Shown: positions 1-9,452, numbered from the stretch's first letter. The stretch: 28,555 nucleotides of DNA from Chara braunii (GCA_003427395.1 BFEA01000006.1:1089048-1117602), one strand, 5' to 3'. The notes: a model not told the origin generated them from the letters alone. Translations and numbers: made by a program.

Positions 1-77
1 TTTGTAATTGAAAAAGGTCGTGTCCCCACTGCGGTGCGTCTGCTTTCCAAACCCAACCCTGATTGGGAGGGTTGATC

Positions 78-160
78 GCTCACTCACTCAATCAATCAAT
101 CAATCACCTTAGTTTGATTCATGACTTGATTTGGTGATTGATTGATTGATTGATTGGTTG
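78..160. repeat. AATC/GATT tetranucleotide repeat with strand switch
   Basis: A run of CACT and CAATCAAT units gives way, after about 25 unrelated bases, to GATT units (135-160). The two halves are reverse complements, so the tract can fold on itself. The same arrangement, much longer, recurs at 7287-7606, and both loci lie close to CA repeats. Confidence 0.9.
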
Positions 161-186
161 TCGACGGGGTCGCCTCCCGTGCGTGT

Positions 187-187
<1 letters not shown>

Positions 188-258
<71 letters not shown>
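188..258. repeat. (CA)n microsatellite, about 71 bp
   Basis: Uninterrupted CA dinucleotides. The reading frames of His-Thr or Cys-Val that cross it are products of the repeat, not genes. It marks the left limit of the R1 repeat copy that follows. Confidence 0.97.
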
Positions 259-260
<2 letters not shown>

Positions 261-418
261 GCTGTCGGAGGGTGTGGTGTCCCGACCCTCCTCTGTGTGC
301 CAGGTTTCAGCTTAGTACCCGCTTCTCGCTCAAACGCCCGCGGCTCGTCGGGTAGCTCCCGAGCCTCCGTGACTCTCCTGGAATACATGAGTAGTACCCT
401 GCAATGGACCGGTCCAGT

Positions 419-449
419 TGGTGCCTGCCCTCAGCAAAAGGGTGCGCCA
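419..449 (+). other. Nested hairpin conserved in both R1 copies
   Basis: TGGTGC (419-424) pairs with GCGCCA (444-449), with CCCT/AGGG inside. In copy 2 (21796-21827) the arm reads TGGCGC. The C-to-T change here leaves a G-U pair, so the stem would survive in RNA. The TGGCGC string resembles a lysine-tRNA primer-binding site only superficially. Confidence 0.5.
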
Positions 450-484
450 CTGGACTTTCCCTTGGTCCACGCAGGCTCGGCGCC

Positions 485-498
485 CTGCTGTACAGCAG
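485..498. promoter_or_regulatory. Perfect 14-bp palindrome in R1
   Basis: CTGCTGTACAGCAG is perfectly self-complementary and unchanged in the second copy (21863-21876), although flanking bases differ. A dimeric protein-binding site or a short RNA stem are both possible; the sequence alone does not decide. Confidence 0.4.
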
Positions 499-644
499 AG
501 CACTACCGGCCTGTAGTTGTTGTAGCCGCTGGGCTTGTCCAGGGACGCGAAGGTAGAAGGACCGGCGCGGTCTTTTCTACTGCACATCGAGTGCTCCTCT
601 GCCAGGTTATGGGTTAGGTACATGGGCTCGCTGTTATAGTCGAA

Positions 645-680
645 CAAAAAAAAAAGGGTAAAGAAAAAAAAAAAAAAAAG
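645..680. repeat. A-rich tracts in R1 copy 1
   Basis: Two A runs interrupted by GGGT. They have no clear counterpart in copy 2 and may be a local expansion. Confidence 0.7.
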
Positions 681-1360
681 GAAAAGGGAAAATAGAAAGC
701 AAAAGGAAGTCGTGTGTCGGACCTGTGTGCAGATCGGGACCCTCACTTTGATTTGGGACGATTTAGTGACCTCTGGCCGCAGCGACGCTATAATTTTATT
801 TCTTTCCTTATTCAATTGTTATTATTATTATTATTGTTATTGGTTCCTTTTATTAGAATTTTCCCTTCGTCGTTTTGCGGGAAGCTAACGATTCTTTTTT
901 GAATCTTGTTCGCAGCCTGGTGGTCTAGACTGGTCTGACCCTTGTAGCTGATCTGTTCAGCTGAGTGTTGCTCACTGAGACCCCAAAAGAGGGGCGACCA
1001 GTGGCCTTATTGGTAGGAGGCCTATCACCGCCCGTGGGAAGTTATAAGCCCCCTCCTTACCATCGGACACGGGTACCCAATAGAAGTAGGCCGATGGCGT
1101 GTTTTGAGGAGGGGAGTATGCCCGTCGATATCCCGTTATGGGACCACTGCTTCGGGCCTGTAGTCACTTTACGCGGACTAGCGGATGCTAGTACCCTAAC
1201 TGTTGAGATTCTGTCCTGCATTTTTCTTAAATTGTTTTTATTTACTTTATTTTATTCATCTCTGGAACTCTATATTGTTAACGTAAAAAAATCAAAAACA
1301 GCCAGGGTCTACCCGATCTTTCCGTTTTTTTGAAGCAGGGATCTCGATGGGTAGCGATCC

Positions 1361-1367
1361 TATAAGG
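1361..1367 (+). promoter_or_regulatory. TATA-like box of R1 copy 1
   Basis: TATAAGG lies in a block also present in copy 2, where it reads TATAAAA (22962-22968). In both copies it precedes the small ORF by about 205-225 bases and follows a GCAGGGATC string. It is a plausible pol II core promoter for the repeat. Confidence 0.4.
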
Positions 1368-1565
1368 AGTGAGAGGCGATAAGTTATGGAATATTGGGTT
1401 ATCTGTGAGGGAAAAGATGCACTCCCTTTTTTTTGAGAGTCGGGACACCATTCGCGGCCAGCTGCTTGGTGGTACCCCGTCTGTACTGTGAGCTCCAGCG
1501 GAGAGTGGCGCTCTATTCGAGGTTGACAACCTAGTACTCCGCAGTCTATTGAACGAAGCCTGGCT

Positions 1566-1919
1566 ATGGCGCGAAGCAATGGCCTTTTTGGCTATAGGCC
1601 AGGTCACCTGAGGTTTTACTGGAGCTGGGAGCCTATGAGGGAAGAGGGGCTTACGGTGGACGCTTGCCTGAGCTATAGAAAGGGTGATGGGCTAGCGAGA
1701 CTAAAGATAAACGTCTACGGAAGGAAAGAACAGGAGATGAGGGAGGATAAAAAAGTGCAAGGGCTACTCACAGAGGCTCGCGACCGAGCCGAGTGGAGGT
1801 GCAGGAGCCTGGAGGGATGGAGTGATTGTTGCGCTAAGAGTTACTATTACTTACCACGAGGAAGAAACCTCTACGAGTACTACCGAGCGGGAGCAACAAG
1901 AGCTGGACGGGGACTTTGA
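1566..1919 (+). CDS. Small conserved ORF of repeat R1, copy 1
   Basis: Function is unknown. Starting from ATG, the first 74 codons align without gaps to the ORF at 23187 with 38 identical residues, and many differences between copies are silent third-position changes (Gly, Leu, Tyr, Val, Ala, Asn, Glu, Asp and Thr codons). That is the pattern of past selection on protein. Conserved features are an N-terminal GL-x-GYRP stretch, a Trp-Glu pair, an INV-x-G-x-KE-x-EMR stretch and TEA-x-DR. No known domain is recognised. After about residue 82 the frame loses coding character, and an acidic, Glu/Ser-rich frame starting near 1822 runs to 2049, which suggests a +1 frameshift in this copy. It could be the start of a gag-like protein, since it sits downstream of a TATA-like box in an LTR-like repeat. 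Confidence 0.55.
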   Translation: MARSNGLFGYRPGHLRFYWSWEPMREEGLTVDACLSYRKGDGLARLKINVYGRKEQEMREDKKVQGLLTEARDRAEWRCRSLEGWSDCCAKSYYYLPRGRNLYEYYRAGATRAGRGL

Positions 1920-2049
1920 GGCTGAGTCCGAAGCAAGTGATGCCCAGACCCAGTCCTGCCACGGGTTGGAGCAGTGGAGGAGAGAGCACCCGCCAGCCGA
2001 GTTGGTAGAGGACGGCCCAGAGGCCAGCTCGGCCCAGCGAAAAGATTGA
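1822..2049 (+). CDS. Acidic reading frame overlapping the R1 ORF in the next frame
   Basis: This frame gives about 75 residues, strongly acidic and Glu/Ser/Ala/Thr-rich, with the look of a disordered gag or regulatory segment. It overlaps the end of the 1566 ORF in another frame. I read it as the probable continuation of the same protein after an indel, but copy 2 diverges here and cannot confirm it. It may also be chance. Confidence 0.3.
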   Translation: MIVALRVTITYHEEETSTSTTEREQQELDGDFEAESEASDAQTQSCHGLEQWRREHPPAELVEDGPEASSAQRKD

Positions 2050-2099
2050 GAGAGGCTCTCTCACGACGGCGGGAAAACGGACTGCGACCATGCTACAAG

Positions 2100-3206
2100 A
2101 GAGAGAGAGAGAGAGACGGTGTGAGAGCGAGTACAGCGGGTATGCTTGAAAGGCTGACGTCAACTTGACTTCTGCGCGCGGGAAGTTAAGGCGAGGGGAA
2201 TGAGTGTCGGTGTGATTCACGTGTGATCAGGCGGGCAATGCCTTGCCAGCAGAGAGAGAGAGACTGGCAAGACATGAGCTCTCCATCGTGGTTGACGTCA
2301 TGCGTATGGGCCCACAGTGATGGGGCTGAATGCCATGAGAACTACGCGTGGCTTGCTCGTGCCAAGAACCGACAAGCGAGGTTGAACCTAGTAGAAGCAC
2401 GAGCTTGCTGGAAACAAACACATGCGTGTATTTGAGATGAGAAACGGGCAGAACGGTGGGGCAAGAAGGAAGTCAATGCCAGTACGTAAGGGTACTCTGG
2501 AGGTCATGATTTCCTGTTGACGACAACACTACCTAGTATGAGCAGTGAGATCATCACATTGCCGAGACAGCGTGATCGGTTTTCTGGGGGCCGCGACGCC
2601 GAACTACTCTCCCTGGTTGGCGTAAGAGCAATGGCGAGCGAAAATGCAAGACACAAATGATACTTAGGAACTGAGGATGTCTCTTCGAGTACGCACGTAA
2701 CCATTACGAGGAGCGGGCTGACACCTAGCGGATGACTCGCAAGCTGCTTTTCAATGAGAGATGGTCGTTGTCGTCCCCTTGTCAAGAAGAACATGTGACC
2801 GTCGAGAGAGAGTGAGCCTCGTGAAACTCATGAGGAGGGGTTAGTTAGTTGCCTGTGGTTGGATCACGAGATGGCCCCGAGTGGAAAGAGAATGGCTTGA
2901 TGATTAGTGGGTGGGTTCTTGGTTGCAAGATTGCTCGCCTTCGTTTATGCTTACCTTGGACACTGAGCTTCCGGGAAAGACACGCAGGGGACACGCAATT
3001 CTCCTGTTTTCATTAAGTTCACATGCAAATAGAGTCGAACACTAGTCATACTCTTCGCCGATCGCATGTTAAGCCCATGGTCATTTTGTATTGTGTACTA
3101 CTATCGCCCCTCTCCTTCCGCTTACGCTGACCCATCGCAGTTATTCTGTGATGAGGTATCCGTGGTTCGACTGTAAGAGGGCAGTTGAGAGAGACGAGCA
3201 GAGCCT
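2100..3206. other. No gene recognised
   Basis: Mixed sequence of about 50% GC with short GA runs (2098-2115, 2252-2262). Open frames here are below 100 codons, overlap one another on both strands and show no motif. Nothing is annotated with confidence. Confidence 0.5.
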
Positions 3207-3512
3207 TCAGACGCCGCCAGTGTTGCAGACAATCATATTAGGATGTATGCTCTGGTGACTAGCTACTAATAGCGTTAGCGTGGAAATAGTCGGACCATCG
3301 CTGTTTGCCTTCCAGGTCAAGGAGGATGAACTGGTATCAAGCTGTTCGTTCGAAGACATCAACCAATTGACTGCGATTATAGATGAAGAATGAGAGTGGT
3401 TAAGATGCAATTGGGCGAGACAGGAAGACACGAGGGGAAAAGGAGGAGGGCCTGGCCCAATGAGATGAGTGTGGATTGATAACGGCCGAAAACAGGCAAA
3501 TATTGTGATCAA
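3207..3512 (-). CDS. Possible coding fragment, minus strand
   Basis: A 101-codon minus-strand frame, rich in Ser/Thr. Its last third looks more protein-like than its first, and a pyrimidine-rich stretch ending in CGCAG (minus strand, near 3360) could be a splice acceptor that starts an exon there. No family is recognised. It lies downstream, on the minus strand, of the exon candidate at 3612-3680. Chance remains a good explanation. Confidence 0.2.
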   Translation of the reverse strand: MITIFACFRPLSIHTHLIGPGPPPFPLVSSCLAQLHLNHSHSSSIIAVNWLMSSNEQLDTSSSSLTWKANSDGPTISTLTLLVASHQSIHPNMIVCNTGGV

Positions 3513-3611
3513 TAAATGCTAAGTTCTCTTCTCTCAAAACTCCCCCCTCTCATGAAGGCATCCCCTGTTCAATGGGAAAAAGAGTAAATGTAAAAAGGAA
3601 AATCACTTACC

Positions 3612-3680
3612 TTTTGATCAAGTTTTTGCTCGATGGAGATTGACAGTCCGTAGGTCGTAAGCTCAACAAGTAGTATGAGC
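3612..3680 (-). CDS. Exon candidate bounded by consensus splice signals
   Basis: On the minus strand a pyrimidine-rich stretch ending in TTATTTAG is followed by about 69 open bases and then AAAAG/GTAAGTG, an ideal donor. Two of the three frames are open across it. Further upstream on the same strand CCCCTAAC followed closely by AG (near 3830) also looks like a fungal-type branch point and acceptor. The rest of the gene could not be assembled, so only this exon-like unit is noted. Confidence 0.25.
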
Positions 3681-3991
3681 TAAATAAGAAAGGGGCATTG
3701 AATGTTGTATGAGTAAATTGCTTTTCGACGACCTTTACTTAGGTCATTGTCGTTACCTTTGCGCTAAAATATAAGGAAAGACAGACTTTATAGCCCACAA
3801 GTTGTTAGGCTTCCCTGATCAAGTCTACTCATCTGGCTTGTTAGGGGATGAAATGAGACAATGGCGAAAGAAAACGTTAATTCAAAGGATTGAACAGACT
3901 ATGTGAAGCAGGCTGTTGATGGCAATTTTCTGAGCCTGTGCCTAATAACCAGAGGACGCGCTCGACATTGTCTTACGCTGGGTGACTCTTT

Positions 3992-4838
3992 CTAGACAGG
4001 GCTAAGGCCGTGAGAGCCACGCTCTCCATGTAATGAATGACTCTTCTCCGACTGTGCATGACTCGCTATTTGAATGATACTAGTCATAGACGACACCCCA
4101 AGATTTTGTTTGAAAGAAAGCCTTGGGAAGATGTCCTTGTCTAAGAGGACTCGGTGCGTTGTGTGAGGTGACAGCGGATGATTGACGAAGAGGGCTCTCC
4201 ATGAGTAGCTGATTGCCAAAACTGCAATGGGCAAATATGAGAAAGGGTCTGGCAGTGAATTTCTGTCGAAGTGGACTTTGCAACATGACCCACACAATGA
4301 CAGTGTTCGGAGGGTGACGGTTAGTAGTACCCCGACGAGTGTGTGTGGACTGAAAATGCTTTTCATAATGCCTGGGCAAAGAAAATGGACAGATCTAATT
4401 TAAATAAGTCTCATTCGGTATGTGCTCCTGTTCAGAGAGAGATATGCCAGTGGGGTCAACTTTTGCATTTGCTGGGCTTGAGGGATGAATCACCGGGGAG
4501 GGAACAAAATTGAGGAAAAACGATCGCTCTGTTGCCAAGTTCTTATTCTGATTGGGATTGAGAGAGGAGTTACAGGAAGAGACAAAGCGAAGGACCAGTG
4601 CATCAGGAGGCAATCTTCATTTGTCCATGTCGTGATGAACAGGCTTGTGGTCTGAGTTAATATCACGGACTTCTCTATATAGCTCGTCTGGTCGCCTTCC
4701 TGACGCCTTGTAATCATCTCCCCTGCCCAGAGAACGTTGTATCCCACAACTTCCTTGCTGAGATGAATCAGTCCCGAGAACTGTTAACCGCAAAAGATTG
4801 CCAGGTATATACACAGCGGGGCACCCGAATGATGGCAT
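3992..4838 (-). other. Overlapping short minus-strand frames, possibly decayed coding DNA
   Basis: Several minus-strand frames of 72-124 codons overlap here (3992-4366, 4395-4613, 4490-4747, 4617-4838). One contains Thr-Asp-Ser-Ser and, about 40 residues later, Ser-Asp-His-Lys-Pro, faintly recalling Ty3-type RNase H. The spacing is about half the usual and other motifs are missing, so no call is made. The stretch may be an old element broken by frameshifts. Confidence 0.2.
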
Positions 4839-5046
4839 AAACTGCGATATCCATAATGAATTACTTATTCAGTTAATTACTCGTCATTCACGCCGCTCTC
4901 TGCAGCTGACACATTGGATTCCCCCGTTGTTAAATGAGAGACAAGCCGTAGCATTCATGATGCCTCACGGGGTACTTGGGTCAGGTTCGCCACTCAAAAC
5001 GCGTGGTGCAGGGAGTGGTAATAAACAAAAGCGACCACAATTATAA

Positions 5047-5954
5047 GCTTGTCACAGTCCTCATTTTTCACCTATCGCTAATCGCAGGGCTAAGCGATTT
5101 CTCAGGAATCCTTGTTGATAAGGATCTCTTCCCATATCTGTTGGCCTCTTGATCGAAGGCTAAAGCAATGGGCTTTTGCCGAGGAGAGGGAGACAAAGGT
5201 ACACTAATAGTGACCTGCACGTTGTACCGGGATAAAACGAAGGGCTGGGAAGAGACAGTCGTTCAAGATATCCATCATCACCTAAAACTCATGACGAAAT
5301 AAGTACTGGAATTAGTGGAAGACCAGAAAATTATTGAGTATACCTTTTACTATTATGGGTCAGATGGAAATTTACACAACACTCTTTCAATCATTCCGCC
5401 TGTTGACTATGCGAGGGAGATTGCCAGTGGTCAACAGTGAGCGACCTTGACTACTCGATTTTAATTGATCCACTAAAACTTGACATGGCATAACAAGGAG
5501 GAATAAATATAGCAACTCCGAGGCTGATCACGTTTCATCATTAAGAGTCAGATCAGAGACAAGTCATGACCGGGCGAGTCGTGTACTTTTTAGGATCCAT
5601 GCAGTAATTGACATTGCCATCTCATTGGGTACAGTCAAGCAAATCAAAGAGATCATCCGAAAACCGACAGTGAAAGTATGATCACTCTTATGAATACAAT
5701 CCAGTTTATTTCAGTCAGCAAGTACTCCTTCTTGGCTCACGATTCTCTCAATGTTCCGGCGTCAAGAGATCAGTACTCGGTAAACCGATGTCCCAACATT
5801 TAATCAACAACAACTTTCAAACGTTATTCGAGCAGCATTCAGTCATCCGTCAATCAGCATTAAATTATTCTTACGTGCGTCAGAGATCAATGTCAGCCAA
5901 CAGTCAATCATTACTAAAAGACACAGTGATCAGTTTCAACTTTTGACTCAGCAT
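5047..5954. other. Upstream region of the 218-residue ORF; no gene seen
   Basis: No convincing ORF on either strand. The second half is dotted with short CAGTCA, AATCAGT and GATCAG words with no fixed period. An AATAAATATAG stretch near 5503 is the only TATA-like sequence, about 450 bases before the ORF. Confidence 0.5.
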
Positions 5955-6611
5955 ATGAGTTCAGTTCAATCTTTCCCGGTCGAGGATTCAGTTTTGGCCG
6001 GATTCAATCGGATTTCTTCCAAGGATGCTTTCCGGTACCAATACATCAGTGTTGTTGGTTTCAAACGGGAGGACCTGTCGATCTTCGTTGCACTCACCAG
6101 TTTTGCGGACGGCCTCATTCAAGACCTGAGACCCTATATAAGGAGGGGCAAGGAAACCCATGAGCATTTTGATTCTGTCTGGATCACAGCAGCTAGGCAC
6201 CTTGAGGAAAGAGAGAGGGAGTTTGATGAGAAAGGTACCAAGCTGATTTGCAGCTTTGGGCCTAAACTCTACGCTGACTATCCCAAGCCGCCAGTCCCTT
6301 TTCCATTCACAGACATGTCTTGTTGGAATGACCTGGTAGACTTGGCAAAGAGGTACATCTCTCCAGAAGTGATCGATTACGAGGTGGTGACTGAGCCATC
6401 AGACTTCCAGCATCTCATACAAGGGACGTTCTCTCGTTCATACCTTCCTACACTATGGGAGGAGTTTTGTGCTATGGTTGATTTTCATATCATGGGACTT
6501 GGCTGGAAGTGGTCGGAGCTCGCAGGCTTTAGGTGGCTCTACATACAAAGACCACAACTTCAGAGAGTACGGAGACATGGCAGAAAGCCCAAACAACAGA
6601 CAACAAAATGA
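5955..6611 (+). CDS. Orphan protein, 218 residues, intact ORF
   Basis: This is the cleanest gene in the window: ATG at 5955, TGA at 6609-6611, no gap or low-complexity tract, balanced composition and an AATAAA at 6906-6911 as a possible polyadenylation signal. An in-frame TTG lies four codons upstream, but the ATG is preferred. No family is recognised. Visible features are a mixed alpha/beta-looking body with several Trp and Tyr, a charged Glu/Arg helix near residues 80-95, a Pro-rich turn near residue 105, and a very basic last 20 residues rich in Arg, Lys and Gln. No signal peptide, membrane span or zinc-binding cluster is visible. The basic tail could bind nucleic acid or direct the protein to the nucleus; that is inference. 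It may be a lineage-specific host gene or an element-encoded protein. Confidence 0.7.
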   Translation: MSSVQSFPVEDSVLAGFNRISSKDAFRYQYISVVGFKREDLSIFVALTSFADGLIQDLRPYIRRGKETHEHFDSVWITAARHLEEREREFDEKGTKLICSFGPKLYADYPKPPVPFPFTDMSCWNDLVDLAKRYISPEVIDYEVVTEPSDFQHLIQGTFSRSYLPTLWEEFCAMVDFHIMGLGWKWSELAGFRWLYIQRPQLQRVRRHGRKPKQQTTK

Positions 6612-7000
6612 GAGATTGAGTGTGGAGATTTAGAGGGATGAGTGAGGACTCTTGACTAGTGCTGGCCATGCTCTCTACATGTGTACTTCCTGAGACTACT
6701 ATGAGTTCTCATTCTTCCCTCACTTAACCTTGTCATTGCTCGAGTCAGTCAGTCTTGCTTCTTGCATTGTCGTTGTTGATGATTGCATTTCTCTGATGAT
6801 TCTGTCACGGTTCTCAAAATTAGTAAACTGGCAAAATTGATGCATGCATGACACACCATAATTTTATGATTATTATTTGCAAGATTTTTTGCTGTTTCGA
6901 ATCAAAATAAAAGATTCCTAAGACCGAGGACCGGCGAAGACCGCAATTGAAGGGTCTCGTTCGAAGCCGGATGCACACAACAGGAAGGGATTTGCTCTAT
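6612..7000. other. 3' flank of the orphan gene
   Basis: AT-rich sequence with AATAAA at 6906-6911 and no open frame of interest. It fits a 3' UTR and short intergenic stretch. Confidence 0.4.
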
Positions 7001-7108
7001 TTAGCTTATTTTATTTATTGGAAACATCTTCAAAATCCTGCGTGACAGTTTGTTGGCTTTCTTGTCGCCTGAAGAGGCCCGACTAGAAAAAAGTGCGACA
7101 ACGCGCGA

Positions 7109-7185
7109 GAGTGCACACACACGCACGTGCAACGAAAGCGCGTGCACCCACACACACCCACACACACACACGTGCACACAAACAC
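7109..7185. repeat. Interrupted CA-rich repeat
   Basis: CACACA runs broken by CGCACGTG words. Frames crossing it on both strands are artefacts of the repeat. Confidence 0.85.
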
Positions 7186-7286
7186 CACGATCGGGACCCC
7201 GATCCTTTGCGCGGTGGCCACGTAGCAAACCCGCCCGGGATCCCGACCCTGGTTCCGACGCAGACCCCGATCGTGATCCCCAGGGC

Positions 7287-7425
7287 GACCCAATCAATCA
7301 ATCAATTAATCAATCAATCGATCAATCAATCAATCAATCTATCAATCAACTTGATTGATTGACTGATTGGTTGATTGATTGACTGACTGCTTGATTGATT
7401 GAATGAATGATTGATTGATTGATTA

Positions 7426-7484
<59 letters not shown>

Positions 7485-7536
7485 TGATTGATTGAATTCA
7501 TAGATTTGATTGATAGATTTGATTGATTGGATTGAC

Positions 7537-7606
<70 letters not shown>
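7287..7606. repeat. Long AATC then GATT repeat, inverted
   Basis: About 60 bases of AATC units are followed, with a switch near 7349, by about 255 bases of GATT units with occasional variants (GACT, GAAT, GATA). The halves are complementary, so a hairpin or cruciform of 50-60 bp is possible at the switch. Confidence 0.95.
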
Positions 7607-7610
<4 letters not shown>

Positions 7611-7644
7611 GTGGGAGAGGGGTCCTCCCTCCCCTCCCCCCGTC

Positions 7645-7695
7645 ACACGCACACACACATACACACACACACACGAGCGCACACAAACACACACT
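7645..7695. repeat. Interrupted (CA)n microsatellite
   Basis: CA units with CATA and CGAGCG interruptions, placed just after the GATT array, mirroring the CA tract before it. Confidence 0.9.
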
Positions 7696-7921
7696 AGTTG
7701 GTCATAGTAGGATAGATAGGATCGAAATGTAGATGGAACATACATCATCATCATCGCATAGTGTGAGGGGCCTGGCGCTGCACACGGGAAGAAAACGTCG
7801 GGCTTAGATCATACACGGATGAGGAGGAGGAGAATGAGACGAAGAGGGGGAAAGAGATGAGAATGTCGTCAACAAATGTGGTCTCTATGTACTTGAAGAC
7901 AAATCGCAATGTCACAAATCT

Positions 7922-7955
7922 TTGTCTCTCTCTCTCTCTTTATATATATATATCG
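7922..7955. repeat. (TC)n followed by (TA)n
   Basis: Short TC run joined to a TA run, about 80 bases before the assembly gap. Confidence 0.9.
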
Positions 7956-8038
7956 TCAAATAGAACTGCCCGGTAAACCGTAGGCAGAGAGGGAGAAGAG
8001 GACAACAAACGAGGGGCTGTGACAAACTGTTTCGTCGG

Positions 8039-8838
8039 NNNNNNNNNNNNNNNNNNNNNNNNNNNNNNNNNNNNNNNNNNNNNNNNNNNNNNNNNNNNNN
8101 NNNNNNNNNNNNNNNNNNNNNNNNNNNNNNNNNNNNNNNNNNNNNNNNNNNNNNNNNNNNNNNNNNNNNNNNNNNNNNNNNNNNNNNNNNNNNNNNNNNN
8201 NNNNNNNNNNNNNNNNNNNNNNNNNNNNNNNNNNNNNNNNNNNNNNNNNNNNNNNNNNNNNNNNNNNNNNNNNNNNNNNNNNNNNNNNNNNNNNNNNNNN
8301 NNNNNNNNNNNNNNNNNNNNNNNNNNNNNNNNNNNNNNNNNNNNNNNNNNNNNNNNNNNNNNNNNNNNNNNNNNNNNNNNNNNNNNNNNNNNNNNNNNNN
8401 NNNNNNNNNNNNNNNNNNNNNNNNNNNNNNNNNNNNNNNNNNNNNNNNNNNNNNNNNNNNNNNNNNNNNNNNNNNNNNNNNNNNNNNNNNNNNNNNNNNN
8501 NNNNNNNNNNNNNNNNNNNNNNNNNNNNNNNNNNNNNNNNNNNNNNNNNNNNNNNNNNNNNNNNNNNNNNNNNNNNNNNNNNNNNNNNNNNNNNNNNNNN
8601 NNNNNNNNNNNNNNNNNNNNNNNNNNNNNNNNNNNNNNNNNNNNNNNNNNNNNNNNNNNNNNNNNNNNNNNNNNNNNNNNNNNNNNNNNNNNNNNNNNNN
8701 NNNNNNNNNNNNNNNNNNNNNNNNNNNNNNNNNNNNNNNNNNNNNNNNNNNNNNNNNNNNNNNNNNNNNNNNNNNNNNNNNNNNNNNNNNNNNNNNNNNN
8801 NNNNNNNNNNNNNNNNNNNNNNNNNNNNNNNNNNNNNN
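8039..8838. other. Assembly gap of exactly 800 N
   Basis: The round length suggests an estimated gap. It abuts a pure TC tract, so the missing bases may include more TC repeat. Frames crossing it carry no information. Confidence 0.99.

Positions 8839-8915
<77 letters not shown>
8839..8915. repeat. (TC)n microsatellite at gap edge
   Basis: Pure TC for at least 77 bases; the true length is unknown because the left end is the gap. Confidence 0.98.
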
Positions 8916-8917
<2 letters not shown>

Positions 8918-8947
8918 GCGACCACTCCCTTTTCTCCGTCCACCGTC

Positions 8948-9283
8948 CTATTCATCTCCTACGGTTCCTTCATTCTTCTTGGCTGCTGCACGTTGCCTTT
9001 TGATCGTCCTTGCCATATCCAGTGCTAGCCAGCACTCTTCCTCGACTTTGGAGGGAGGAAGGTTGTGGGTTTTTTCTCTCTCTCTCGCAGCCTCTTCTTC
9101 CAACGACGTCGGGTTGTCTCTCTCCTTTTCCAGATACCTTTGCGCCTCCATGTCCCGTTGCCGTGTCTCTCTCCTCTTCAGCTCGCTGTCTCTCTTCTTC
9201 CTCGGCAGCTGCTTGGATCTCCCATGCATAGCGTAGCTGCTCGGTGAATCTACCACGTGTGCATTACACCCCATGGACGACAT
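8948..9283 (-). CDS. Charged, coiled-coil-like minus-strand ORF
   Basis: ATG-initiated frame of 111 codons, very rich in Glu, Arg, Lys and Ala through residues 25-105, with the look of a coiled coil or disordered linker. Upstream on the same strand, in another frame (9250-9435), lies a similar Glu/Arg/His-rich stretch, so the two may be one protein split by a frameshift or a small intron. CT-rich DNA on the plus strand can produce Glu/Arg-rich frames by composition alone, which weakens the case. Confidence 0.3.
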   Translation of the reverse strand: MSSMGCNAHVVDSPSSYAMHGRSKQLPRKKRDSELKRRETRQRDMEAQRYLEKERDNPTSLEEEAAREREKTHNLPPSKVEEECWLALDMARTIKRQRAAAKKNEGTVGDE

Positions 9284-9452
9284 CCCTTCTGTCGAACAGG
9301 CTGCCGTCGGGCCATCTTATGTTGAAGGGGCTTATGGACCCTCCTTGACCGCGAGTGGTGTTCCTCCTCGAGCTCGTGCCGCCGCTCGTGTTGCTCCTCG
9401 ACCTCATGGCTTTGTCGCGCACCATCGTGATGCACTGAGCAAGATAGAGTGA
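9273..9452 (+). CDS. Possible 59-residue ORF
   Basis: ATG in an ACCCCATGG context opens a 59-codon frame of natural-looking composition: acidic start, then Ala/Pro/Arg-rich. It stops directly before the GT repeat. It competes with the minus-strand frames over the same bases, and neither strand can be chosen from sequence alone. Confidence 0.25.
   Translation: MDDIPSVEQAAVGPSYVEGAYGPSLTASGVPPRARAAARVAPRPHGFVAHHRDALSKIE

Larger units (their letters stand above)
262..1800 (+). repeat. Dispersed repeat R1, copy 1 (probable retroelement terminal/leader region)
   Basis: This segment aligns block by block with 21640-23420. Shared blocks, in order: a coding-like edge (262-400), a nested hairpin (419-449), a perfect 14-bp palindrome (485-498), an ATT-rich stretch (about 810-860), a conserved block opening with a CCCC/GGGG stem (981-1180), a TATA-like box (1361-1367) and a small ORF (1566). 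Blocks are roughly 70-80% identical by eye, and copy 2 is longer by about 500 bases through an internal duplication. The layout fits an LTR plus leader of an LTR retrotransposon, but TG...CA ends and a target duplication were not found, so the class is inferred. Confidence 0.7.

Noticed and set aside
150-388. ORFs through the CA repeat on both strands
   Set aside because: Their length comes from the stop-free CA tract; only the part beyond 262 (minus strand) has possible coding value and is treated with R1.
965-1333. 122-codon ORF in the conserved R1 block
   Set aside because: Open in both copies, but most substitutions change the amino acid and the ends differ; conservation fits DNA/RNA constraint or recent common origin better.
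4617-4838. Ty3-type RNase H
   Set aside because: Only two short motif-like strings, about 40 residues apart instead of the usual larger spacing; no catalytic Glu/Asp context or flanking reverse transcriptase.
7912-9236. Long frames of 347 and 405 codons
   Set aside because: They run through the 800-base N gap and TC repeat, so most of the protein is unknown or Ser-Leu/Arg-Glu repeat.
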